From Ralstonia insidiosa (GTDB lineage: Bacteria; Pseudomonadota; Gammaproteobacteria; Burkholderiales; Burkholderiaceae), in assembly GCF_008801405.1 (NCBI RefSeq), contig NZ_VZPV01000002.1, positions 310,001-374,000 of the forward strand: a DNA stretch of 64,000 bases. The letters are read 5' to 3'. The notes under the pieces were generated by a model that worked only from the letters and a program-made list of their open reading frames with translations, had not been told where the DNA came from and searched no databases. The translations under genes were made by a program, and so were the position numbers. This document shows, piece by piece, positions 16,800 to 25,072 of the stretch (positions are counted from its first letter, which is position 1; each line of letters opens with the position of its first letter).

Positions 16800-18583
16800 C
16801 GCGCAGCTGCGCCGGGTGCGCGCGCACCTTCCAGAATGATGCGTGCCAGCTTGGCGTAGTCGCCATCAAAGTGATGACCGCCGGGCAGCTTCACGAGCTG
16901 GACTTGCTTCGGGTCCAGACCAGGGCAGTTGGTGTCCTTCTCTTCCTTGCCGTAGATGCACATCCCCAGGCCGGCCGGCAGCTTTTGCACTTCGGGCAGG
17001 ATCAGCAGGCCCGACGCACTGCTCGACACCCAGTTGGTCATGTGGAACTCGAAATCGGCACGCTTGCCCAGGCCCATCATCACGGCCAATGCCACATGCT
17101 CGCGCGATGCGGCAGGCAACCGGTTGACGATGAAGGGCAGCACATCCGCACCCTGCGAATAGCCGATCAGCAGCGCCTTGCTTTTCTTCCAGCGCGCGGC
17201 GTAGAAGCGCACCAGGCGGTCCATGTCGGCCGCGGCCGAGGCCGGTGTGCGCGGGGTCCAGAAGTAGCGCAACGAATCGATGCCGACCACAGGCACGCCG
17301 GACTTGGACAACGCGGCCGCCACCTCCTTGTCGAGCCCCGCCCAGCCGCCGTCACCCGACAGCAGGATCGCGAACAGCTCCGACGATGTGCCGGGCTGCG
17401 CAGCCACTTCGATGATCGGCAGATCCGACACGGCTGCAGGCGGCGGCGGGGGCGGCGGTTTGCGCTGCGCGTTCAGCTTGGCGAAGGCGGCCTTGAACGG
17501 CTCGCTTGCCGTCACGGGGGGCACGTTGGCGCCACTCGGCGCAGCCGTTTGCACAGCGGGCAGCGCAACCGACTGCGCACCGGAAATCGTATCGATGAAG
17601 GCTTGCGTGGCGCGTGCCTCGCACAGCGGACCCGACCGACGCGCAAATGGCGTGAGCGTGCCCGACTGCAGCGCCACCCACGGCGCCGACAGCTTCGTGG
17701 CCGGCAGCAGCACCACGCCTGCGTTCTCCGGTGGCTTAGTACGTTTCGCCGTGGTGCGGCTCTCGCTCTGGCGACGGCTGAAGTGCACGCCCTCACCCTT
17801 GCACAGCGGCTTGCGCAGCTCCAGCACCGGGCAGAACTCCATCGACATGGCTGCGGCAAAGATGTTCGGGCGTGCCTGCGCAATCATCGCGTAGGCAAGT
17901 GCGCCCCCTTCGTTGTCCCCCACGAGGATGGGCGGGTAGTAGCCCGGCACCTTCTCGTAGGCTTGCAGGAAGCGGCTGAAGTTCTCCAGATCGCCGTCGG
18001 GGAAGGCGCAGTCGCCCAGATCCGCCTCAAGGCTTGAAAACAGTGCGGGCGTGGAGAGGCCGGCCACCAGCGCGCCCTGCTCCGCCAGGCTCTGCGCCAT
18101 GCGCGAGGTGGCGGGCGTCCAGCCCTGGTCGCCCGAGAGCATCAGCACGACAGAGCGGATTTCGCCCTTCGGTTTGTAGACCGGCACATCACGAAAACGC
18201 CCGTGCGTGACGAACTCGACGGCACCCGGCGCGGCAGCAGGTGTGGCCGGCGCCACCACGGGCAGCGACAGCACGCCGCCGTTGGCTGCCTTGTTGGCGG
18301 TCACAGCGGCGGCGCTCATCTGCAGACGCGGCGGCATGTCACCTTGCGGCGGCACGGCTGTCACGCCACTGGCACCCGTCATACCCACCTGCGGCACCAG
18401 CACCGGCCCTTGCACCGGCGTGGGCTTAGGCGCCGAAGCTGCCGCAGGCGCATCCGCAGCCACGGCCGGCGATGTCGTCAGCCAGCACACGACTGCCGTG
18501 GCGGCCACTGCCACCACGTACTGTCCGATACGTCGCACTCCCCGATGCCGCGCCTCTTGCGTGCGCGGTACTTGCCAACTCAT
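16796..18583 (-). CDS. acvB: AcvB/VirJ-type serine hydrolase (probable aminoacyl-phosphatidylglycerol hydrolase)
   Basis: This is a 595-residue protein with an N-terminal membrane/signal segment (about 20-43). Two alpha/beta-hydrolase-like halves are joined by a Pro7 linker (376-382). The C-terminal half carries the nucleophile elbow GYSQGAD (Ser476) and a late HHFDGD (about 570). The N-terminal half has GDNEGG (222-227), with Asn224 where the Ser should be, so it looks inactive. In rhizobia and Agrobacterium, AcvB is the periplasmic partner of LpiA/MprF and hydrolyses lysyl-phosphatidylglycerol. Here ATG 18583 overlaps the mprF stop by 4 bp (ATGA), supporting the same role. I infer a periplasmic location. 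Confidence 0.9.
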   Translation of the reverse strand: MSWQVPRTQEARHRGVRRIGQYVVAVAATAVVCWLTTSPAVAADAPAAASAPKPTPVQGPVLVPQVGMTGASGVTAVPPQGDMPPRLQMSAAAVTANKAANGGVLSLPVVAPATPAAAPGAVEFVTHGRFRDVPVYKPKGEIRSVVLMLSGDQGWTPATSRMAQSLAEQGALVAGLSTPALFSSLEADLGDCAFPDGDLENFSRFLQAYEKVPGYYPPILVGDNEGGALAYAMIAQARPNIFAAAMSMEFCPVLELRKPLCKGEGVHFSRRQSESRTTAKRTKPPENAGVVLLPATKLSAPWVALQSGTLTPFARRSGPLCEARATQAFIDTISGAQSVALPAVQTAAPSGANVPPVTASEPFKAAFAKLNAQRKPPPPPPPAAVSDLPIIEVAAQPGTSSELFAILLSGDGGWAGLDKEVAAALSKSGVPVVGIDSLRYFWTPRTPASAAADMDRLVRFYAARWKKSKALLIGYSQGADVLPFIVNRLPAASREHVALAVMMGLGKRADFEFHMTNWVSSSASGLLILPEVQKLPAGLGMCIYGKEEKDTNCPGLDPKQVQLVKLPGGHHFDGDYAKLARIILEGARAPGAAAR

Positions 18584-21246
18584 TTGGAGATCACTCCCTT
18601 CAGCCCGCCGCCGATCAGTGCGGCAACGTCTGTCAATGTGAATAGCGGCGCCAACCCGCCGCGCGCGAGCAGGTAGCGGGGTTCCCACACCGGCTCGAAT
18701 TTGTCCTTGAAACTGCGCAGCCCACGGAAATTGTAGAAGCGCGCGCCGTGGCGGAACATCATCCGTCCGAAGCGGTGCCAGCGCGGCGCAAGCTCATGCT
18801 CGACCATGCCCGACATCGGCGCCATTCCCAGGCCAAAGCGCTGATAGCCCTCGGCCTGGAAGTGCAGGATCAGCTTGCCGAAGAGGAAGTCCATGGTGCC
18901 CGGCGGCACGGTGCCGCGCTGGCGCATCAGGTCGACGCTCGCTTCAATGCGCAGCACATCGGGGCACATCAGCGTGGCAAACGCGAGGATGGCGCCTTCG
19001 CGCCGCACGATGGCCACCGGTTGGCTGAGCACATAGCGGTCTTCAAACGCGCCGAGCGAGAAACCCTTCTCGCGCGCGTTCTGGTTGTGCAGCCACTCAT
19101 CGGAGATGGCGCGCAACTCCTCCAGCACCGCCGGCACGCCTTCGGCCGGCACGATCTCGAACGACAGCCCTTCACGCTCGCCGCGCGTCACGCCATGACG
19201 CAGGTTGGCGCGGCGCGAGCCCTTGAGGCTGAACTCGGGCAGCGACACATAAGCCTCTTCACCCAGCTTGTAGGCACGCAGGCCGGCATCGAGATACAGC
19301 GGCAGCGTTTGCGGGCGCGTCTTGTAGAACGCCGCGCGGCCACCGTGCGCGTCGGCCATCTCGATAAAACGCCAGATCAGTTCGGGCCACTCCTGCTGCG
19401 CGCCCACCGGGTCGCCCAGCGCTACCCACGAGCGACCTTGCTTGGCATACATGATGAACGCGTTGCCCGACGGCGAGAACAGCAGGCTCTTGTCACCCAT
19501 CAGCGCCAGCGCGGCGTCTGCGGCGGGTTGCTTGCGGATGATCTCTGCGGCGCGGGCCAGTTCTTCCGTGCTCGGGCAAATGGTCTCGCCGGGCTCGCGG
19601 CGAAAGAGCTGCCACATGCCGAAGCCGAGGCCCGTGACCGCCACCGCCATCAGCGCGCGAATGGAGCGCGGCGCATCGCCATCAAAGGTGAACTGCCACC
19701 AGAGTTGGTTGGCGTAAGCCACCTCGCGATAGGCGAAGAAGAGGATCCACACGCAGGCGGCAAACACGCACGCCATGGCAGCCAGCCAACCCACCTCCAG
19801 CCGCTGCGAGAACAGCGACGACGGCCGATCAAACTGCCGGCGCGAGATGATCAGCAGCACCGCCAGCGTGACCAGCACCACCATCTCCGACACCGCAATG
19901 CCCTTGGGCAGCGCCAGCACGCCCGTGAGCAGCGACAGCACCAGCGCCGCCCACCATGCGGCATCCAGCCGGTGCAGCAGTCCGCGTGCGACAAACAGCA
20001 TGATGAGCCCCGCCACACTGCCGATCATGTGCGACGCTTCCACCACAAACAGCGGCACATGCATACGCAGCAGGTCTTCCGCTTCATCCGTGGCGGGGGT
20101 GACGCCGGAGACGAGCAGCATCACACCCGCCACCATGGTCAGCGCAGCCAGCAGGCCGGGCGACAGTTTGACCGCCGCGCGACCGAATGGGGCAGCAAAG
20201 GGCGCCCCCGCCCCCGAGCGCAACTCGAACACCCCCAGCATGGCTGCAGCCACGATCAACGGCAGCAGAAAGTAAATAGCTCGGTAGAGGAGCAACGCGG
20301 CCAACACCTCGGCCGGCGGCGCCTGACCACTGCAGCCCAGCAGGATGACCGCCTCGAACACGCCCAGGCCGCCCGGGCTCTGACTCAGCACGCCCAGCGT
20401 GACAGCCAGTGCGTAAAAGGCGACGAAAGTAGGCAAGTCAACGGCACCCGCTGGCATGAGCACCCACAACGCAGCAGCCGCCGCACTCAGGTCTGCCGCT
20501 GAAATCACGAACTGGCGCGCCGCCAGCGCCGGCGGCGGCGGGCGGATCTCCCACCGGCCGAACAACGTGACGTGGCGCTGGCGCATGCACAGCGCCAGCA
20601 GCGCAAACACGCCAGCCAGCACCAGCAGCGCAACCGCTTCCAGCAACGCTGCCGGTAGGTGCGTGATACCGGCAATATGAGAGGCGCCCCACAGCAACCC
20701 GATCGCGCCGAAAGCCGTGGTGGACACGCCCAACGCGCTCGCATCAAAGGCGACCGCCTCGGTCACCCGCGCTGCGTCCAGGCCGGCCGCGGTGTACAGG
20801 CGCGTGCGCACCGCCCCGGCTGTCAGTGAACCCAGGCCAACGGTGTTGCCCAGCGCATAAGCGATGAAGGACGTCGTGGCGACCGTGCCGGGCGCCACCT
20901 GCGCACCGGCATAGCGCAGACCGGAGGCGTCGTAGCCTGTAAGGGCGACATAGCTGAGCACGGTGGCCAGAATCGCCAGCCACACGTGCGAGCGCGGCGT
21001 GGCATGCAATGCGGCAACCATATCGGCGTAGTGCACGTGGTCGAGCAACGCATACAGGCTGTCGAACACCAGCGCGCCGACGATCAGCACGATGCCGAGC
21101 ACGGTCCAGTTGCCCAGGCCAAAACCACGACTGGCATCGGCATCAGGGCGGGAAACAACCGCAGTTTCAGCAGGCGCGGGCGCTGCCTGCTTGACCGGCG
21201 ATCGGTGAGGTTTGGGACTGGCGTCGTGGGACGCGGCGTCAGGCAT
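18580..21246 (-). CDS. mprF: Bifunctional phosphatidylglycerol lysyltransferase/flippase MprF
   Basis: This is an 888-residue protein. A large multi-TM flippase domain (about 45-560) is followed by a soluble C-terminal DUF2156/GNAT-like aminoacyl-transferase domain (about 590-870), with RGHGARFYNFRGLRSFKDKFEPVWEPRYL-type sequence near the end. It moves an amino acid (usually Lys, sometimes Ala) from charged tRNA to phosphatidylglycerol and flips the product, lowering the negative surface charge and raising resistance to cationic peptides or acid. The 4-bp overlap with the downstream acvB-type hydrolase makes a synthesis/turnover pair. ATG 21246 is preferred to an upstream start at 21333, which adds an unconserved-looking leader; the ribosome site is weak. 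Confidence 0.92.
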   Translation of the reverse strand: MPDAASHDASPKPHRSPVKQAAPAPAETAVVSRPDADASRGFGLGNWTVLGIVLIVGALVFDSLYALLDHVHYADMVAALHATPRSHVWLAILATVLSYVALTGYDASGLRYAGAQVAPGTVATTSFIAYALGNTVGLGSLTAGAVRTRLYTAAGLDAARVTEAVAFDASALGVSTTAFGAIGLLWGASHIAGITHLPAALLEAVALLVLAGVFALLALCMRQRHVTLFGRWEIRPPPPALAARQFVISAADLSAAAAALWVLMPAGAVDLPTFVAFYALAVTLGVLSQSPGGLGVFEAVILLGCSGQAPPAEVLAALLLYRAIYFLLPLIVAAAMLGVFELRSGAGAPFAAPFGRAAVKLSPGLLAALTMVAGVMLLVSGVTPATDEAEDLLRMHVPLFVVEASHMIGSVAGLIMLFVARGLLHRLDAAWWAALVLSLLTGVLALPKGIAVSEMVVLVTLAVLLIISRRQFDRPSSLFSQRLEVGWLAAMACVFAACVWILFFAYREVAYANQLWWQFTFDGDAPRSIRALMAVAVTGLGFGMWQLFRREPGETICPSTEELARAAEIIRKQPAADAALALMGDKSLLFSPSGNAFIMYAKQGRSWVALGDPVGAQQEWPELIWRFIEMADAHGGRAAFYKTRPQTLPLYLDAGLRAYKLGEEAYVSLPEFSLKGSRRANLRHGVTRGEREGLSFEIVPAEGVPAVLEELRAISDEWLHNQNAREKGFSLGAFEDRYVLSQPVAIVRREGAILAFATLMCPDVLRIEASVDLMRQRGTVPPGTMDFLFGKLILHFQAEGYQRFGLGMAPMSGMVEHELAPRWHRFGRMMFRHGARFYNFRGLRSFKDKFEPVWEPRYLLARGGLAPLFTLTDVAALIGGGLKGVISK

Positions 21247-21609
21247 GGTGTGAAACGAGATCCTGCTGGCTGGGCTGGTTTGGCTGGTTTGGGTCAAGCG
21301 GCGCCGGATCCCAACCTGATAGACGGAATACAAGCGCCGGCGATGTCCCTATAGCGAATCCCACGGCGCGCAGACGGGAGACGGTGGCGAGCAAAGCGCC
21401 CGGCTGCCACATGTGCGGCATCGACATCATGAATTGACCCCGACTTGCCGGTGCTGGCGTGTTGTCGTCCGGGCCGGAACAGCCTCCGACCGGCGCACCG
21501 GTTGCTCTGCCGATTGCTCCTGCAATGCGCACGCTGAATTCGCACGATTGTTTCTGATCCCACGTAACACGGACAAAACCGCCGTTTCGTTGACACGCAA
21601 ACACACATT
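21247..21609. other. 363-bp gap without a recognisable gene
   Basis: This stretch lies between the mprF start and the end of the small gene at 21610-21798, both on the minus strand. It should hold the mprF promoter. I see only short GGCTGG/GGTTTGG repeats near 21268-21292 and no convincing hairpin, operator or small conserved frame. The open frames there overlap each other in several phases and look random. Confidence 0.5.
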
Positions 21610-21798
21610 TTACGGCGCGGGCGCGCTCCCCGGCGCTTTTGGTGTCACATCCGGCTTGCCGATGTCGATGGAAACCGGGTCACTGGCGGGAAATGTCTCC
21701 TCCAGGCCCTCGTCCAGCAGGGCCTCCTCGTGCGAGTCAGGCACAGGCGGATGCGGGTTGGCGGGCACAGGGGCGGACGAGACACGGTCATCTGGCAT
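21610..21798 (-). CDS. Small conserved protein with ETFPASDP motif
   Basis: This is a 62-residue acidic, Pro-rich protein. It contains EEALLDEGLEETFPASDPVSIDI (about 24-46). The EALxETFPASDP signature recurs in many short proteobacterial hypothetical proteins, so this is probably a real gene despite its size. ATG 21798 has GGAGAA 6 nt upstream. Function is unknown. There is no signal peptide or membrane segment. It is on the mprF strand but 363 bp upstream of it. Confidence 0.72.
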   Translation of the reverse strand: MPDDRVSSAPVPANPHPPVPDSHEEALLDEGLEETFPASDPVSIDIGKPDVTPKAPGSAPAP

Positions 21799-22139
21799 GG
21801 CGTTCTCCAAGAGGGCTCACCCAGCATAGACAATCCGGGCAACCGGCAATCAGCGGTGGGCGATCGGCGACCAGCAAAGGCGGCGGTGCAGCGTGGCACG
21901 GGCATGTGTCGCTGGACCGTGCACAGTCGGGCGCGACGTGCACGATACTCAGGGGATGCTCAGCAAGTGGCGGACCCGGTCGCGACATCAATACGACAAC
22001 TGCTGCGTCGCCGCGACCGCGCAAACGATTGCAAACCCGACAAACGCTCTAGGCGATATTGCGTAGCCAGGTGGAGTCCGGTACACAATCAAGACAACCT
22101 TTTCAAACCCTCCACATTGACTGTTTTCACCTCACGCGC
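21799..22139. other. 341-bp gap between divergent genes
   Basis: This gap separates the small ETFPASDP gene (leftward) from the diguanylate cyclase (rightward), so it should hold both promoters. I see no palindrome or repeat strong enough to name. A TTGACT at about 22117-22122 could be a -35 box for the cyclase but lacks a clear partner. Confidence 0.4.
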
Positions 22140-23657
22140 ATGCCTCTCCAGCGCACCATCGGCGCCCTCTTGCGGCACCCTCCCCTGCTGATCATCGGTG
22201 CCTCGGCGCTGTCGCTGCTGCTGGCCGCACTGACGGCCTTGTCGCTGTGGGAAATGCGCGTCGATGCGCTGGCACGTGCCCGCGACGCCGCCGACAACCT
22301 CTCGCTGATCCTGCAGCGCGACATCGCCCGCAACATCGAGGTGTACGACCTGTCGCTGCAGGCCGTGATCGACGGCATGCGGGACCCGAAGATCGTCGCC
22401 CTGCCCCAGGACATCCGGCAACTGGTGCTGTTCGACCGCTCAACCAACGCGCAGGACCTGGGCTCGCTGCTGGTGGCCAACCCGGCGGGCGACGTCATCA
22501 TCGATTCGCACGCGGTACCGCCGCGGCATATCCATGTGGGCGACCGCGATTACTTTCAGGTGCATCAGGGCTCCCCGGATGTCGGCCTCTATATCAGCGA
22601 GCCATTCAAGCCGCGCATCAACGGCGTCGATGCATCACTGGGACTGAGCCGGCGCCTGAACGGGCCGCATGGCGAATTCAAGGGCATCGTGGTCGGCACA
22701 CTGCGGCTGAACTACTTCCGGCGGCTCTTTGACGGCCTCAACCTCGGGCCGCGCGCCACCGTGACGCTGGTACGCTCCGACGGCACGCTGCTCATGCGCC
22801 GCCCATACAACGAAACACTCATCGGCCGCAGCCTGGCCGATAGCCCGGCCTTCCAGCGGCGTCTGCTGTCGCCCGAAGGGTCTTACGTGGAGATGGCCGC
22901 GACTGACGGCATCGAGCGTCTGTTCAGCTTCCGCCATATCGGCGAGCACCCGCTGATCGTGGCGGTGGGCTTGGCCACCGAAGACATCTACGCCGAATGG
23001 CGGCAGCGCGCATGGGTGATCGGCAGCATCGTGCTGCTGCTCGATGCGGTGTTCATGACACTGTCGGTCTTGTTTGCCAAGCAGTTGCGCAAGCGGCTGG
23101 AAATGGAGCAGCAACTGCAGTGGCTGGCCAACACGGATGGCCTGACCGGCCTGGGCACGCGCCGCGCACTGGATGCCACGCTGGACGTGGAATGGCGCCG
23201 CGCCAATCGCAACCACATGCCGCTGGCTGTGCTGATGATTGACGTGGACGAGTTCAAGCATTTCAACGACCGCTACGGCCACGCCGCCGGCGACACGGCC
23301 CTGCGCACTGTCGCGCGCTGCGTGAACGACAACATCAAGCGCCCGGGCGATTTTGCCGGCCGTTACGGCGGCGAGGAGTTCTGCGCCATCCTGCCCAGTA
23401 CCGATCTGGCCGGCGCGGTGCGCGTGGCCGAGAACATCCGCACCGCCGTGCTGGCCGCCGACGAGCCCAACGCGGGCAGCGCGCATGGCAAGCTGACGGT
23501 GAGCATCGGCGTGGCCGTGCACACGGGCATCGTCACGGCCGAAGACACCGCCGAAGACCTGCTGCGACTGGCCGATGGGCGGCTGTACGAGGCCAAGGCT
23601 GCCGGGCGCAACGCGGTCATCCCGCGCCAGGAGCGGCCCAAGCTGGCGGTGGTGTAG
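22140..23657 (+). CDS. Membrane diguanylate cyclase with periplasmic dCache-type sensor and GGDEF domain
   Basis: This is a 505-residue protein. It has TM1 (about 12-35), a roughly 250-residue periplasmic sensor of dCache type, TM2 (about 295-318) and a GGDEF domain (about 335-495). The active motif is GGEEF in GRYGGEEFCAIL, intact for c-di-GMP synthesis. RPGD sits five residues before it, matching the RxxD inhibitory site, so product feedback is likely. DTEL-type substrate contacts appear as LMIDVDEFKHFNDRYGHAAGD. It has no EAL domain. ATG 22140 was chosen because the upstream extension has no features. It acts at the inner membrane, turning an outside signal into c-di-GMP. Confidence 0.92.
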   Translation: MPLQRTIGALLRHPPLLIIGASALSLLLAALTALSLWEMRVDALARARDAADNLSLILQRDIARNIEVYDLSLQAVIDGMRDPKIVALPQDIRQLVLFDRSTNAQDLGSLLVANPAGDVIIDSHAVPPRHIHVGDRDYFQVHQGSPDVGLYISEPFKPRINGVDASLGLSRRLNGPHGEFKGIVVGTLRLNYFRRLFDGLNLGPRATVTLVRSDGTLLMRRPYNETLIGRSLADSPAFQRRLLSPEGSYVEMAATDGIERLFSFRHIGEHPLIVAVGLATEDIYAEWRQRAWVIGSIVLLLDAVFMTLSVLFAKQLRKRLEMEQQLQWLANTDGLTGLGTRRALDATLDVEWRRANRNHMPLAVLMIDVDEFKHFNDRYGHAAGDTALRTVARCVNDNIKRPGDFAGRYGGEEFCAILPSTDLAGAVRVAENIRTAVLAADEPNAGSAHGKLTVSIGVAVHTGIVTAEDTAEDLLRLADGRLYEAKAAGRNAVIPRQERPKLAVV

Positions 23658-23699
23658 ATGCAGCCGCTTGCGCAGCAGGCACTGATGCCCGTACCGTAG

Positions 23700-23708
23700 C
23701 CCCCCCCC
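23700..23708 (+). repeat. C9 homopolymer upstream of an AraC gene
   Basis: Nine consecutive C lie 63-71 bp before the AraC-type ATG at 23772, followed by ACTTTGGGGG. With that G5 they can form a short hairpin, which may end the cyclase transcript 43 bp after its stop. A run of this length can also slip during replication. Confidence 0.6.
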
Positions 23709-23771
23709 ACTTTGGGGGCATGCCACCATCACGCAAGGGTTTTGCACAATGGTGGCTCCGAGGAACCGGCC

Positions 23772-24788
23772 ATGAACAAACCCCCGCATTCTCATTTCGA
23801 TACGAGTGCACTCCCGCGCGAGCATCAGTTCGCCGCGTGGCGAGAGGCCATCAACGTGCTGTTCGACACCCGGTCTGCCGCACCGCAATCGCACGGCTTT
23901 CGCGCCAGCGTGGATGCCTATCTGTGCGGCGAGGCTGGGCTGGGCATGATCAGCGCGCAGGCACAACACTACGACCGCTCGCGCTCCAAGCTCGGGCGTG
24001 ACGGCGTAGACGTCTATGTGCTCCAGTACTACCTCGAAGGCAATTGCGGACAGCGTGACGGCGCCAGTGGCACCGTCACCCGGCCAGGAGACCTGTTCAT
24101 CGTCGATGCCGCACAGCCACTGGCCACCAGCACCAGCGACAGCCGCTTCCTGAGCCTGGTCGTGCCGCGGCGCCTGCTGGCTCCGGAACTGCGGTCGCCT
24201 GACGAACTGAGCATGCGCCTGTTGCGCGGCGATGCGCCCATGGTCGGCCTGCTGCGCGACCACCTGTGCGCCCTGTATCGAACCGCCGGACAACTGAGTG
24301 CCGCAGAAGCGCAAGCCATCATTCCGGGCACGCTGCAACTGGCGGCCGCAGCCATCAATTGCCAGGTGACAGAAGCCAATGCCACGGCCGTCAAGGAAAG
24401 CCTGTTCGCATCGATCTGCCGGCACATACAGCACAACCTGGCCGACCTCACCCTCACGCCCGAGGCAGTTGCGGCGCAGTTTGGTGTTTCGCGCGCCACG
24501 CTCTACCGGCTGTTTGAACGCGAAGGCGGCTTCTTCAACTACCTGCGCCTGCAGCGCCTGCGGCAATGTCACGCGATCCTGGCAAATCGCTCGCAGGCAC
24601 ATCGCTCGGTGGCCGAGATCGCGCAGACCTATGGCTTTTCCGACGCATCCAACTTTGCACGCGCGTATCGCCGGGCGTCGGGCATGTCGCCGCGTGAGAC
24701 ACGCATGCTGGCTCAGGAAGGCCGTGCCGCTGCGCTGCCCTTCGTGCAGCACAAAGACTGGCGGACATGGGTCGTACAGATGCGCTGA
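23772..24788 (+). CDS. AraC-family regulator (AraC-binding-like domain plus HTH_18)
   Basis: This is a 338-residue protein. The N-terminal ligand domain (about 10-200) resembles those of FeaR/NphR-like regulators: YVLQYYLEGNCGQRDG, then GDLFIVDAAQPL. The C-terminal helix-turn-helix pair (about 230-320) includes VAAQFGVSRATLYRLFEREGGFFNYLRLQRLR and IAQTYGFSDASNFARAYRRASGMSPRETR. ATG 23772 begins the conserved region; a longer frame from 23712 would include the hairpin region. No divergent partner gene is present; the target is unknown. The protease gene at 25073 lies downstream after 284 bp. Confidence 0.9.
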   Translation: MNKPPHSHFDTSALPREHQFAAWREAINVLFDTRSAAPQSHGFRASVDAYLCGEAGLGMISAQAQHYDRSRSKLGRDGVDVYVLQYYLEGNCGQRDGASGTVTRPGDLFIVDAAQPLATSTSDSRFLSLVVPRRLLAPELRSPDELSMRLLRGDAPMVGLLRDHLCALYRTAGQLSAAEAQAIIPGTLQLAAAAINCQVTEANATAVKESLFASICRHIQHNLADLTLTPEAVAAQFGVSRATLYRLFEREGGFFNYLRLQRLRQCHAILANRSQAHRSVAEIAQTYGFSDASNFARAYRRASGMSPRETRMLAQEGRAAALPFVQHKDWRTWVVQMR

Positions 24789-25072
24789 AACACACGCGCA
24801 GCTACCCCTCCCTCCCAATCCCATCCCAAGACTTGAAGCGCGCTCGCCCTGAGACGCGCTGACAGGTTCCCGCGACGGCCGTACCAGTTCACGGCCGGCG
24901 CGGCGTTCTTCATTGAACCGCTACCAGCATGCATGCGAGCATCCGGCCCGACCTGATTGGCGCCTGCGCGCTTGCGGCAAATACGGCCCTCGTGCTCTCG
25001 CTTCGTCGAACAGGTCGGAGCGGCGCAAGCATCTGCGCCTTGCACAACACACAACGACAAAACGAGGGTCTC

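Noticed and set aside
17440..17460. G/C-rich simple repeat within the acvB-type gene
   Set aside because: It encodes the Pro7 linker between the two hydrolase halves; no separate function is needed to explain it.
18748..20502. A 584-codon plus-strand frame inside mprF
   Set aside because: It is antisense to a well-conserved gene and has the same His/Arg/Gln-rich composition without motifs.
22635..24824. A 729-codon minus-strand frame opposite the cyclase and AraC genes
   Set aside because: It spans two clear genes and their gap in antisense; no ribosome site or domain.
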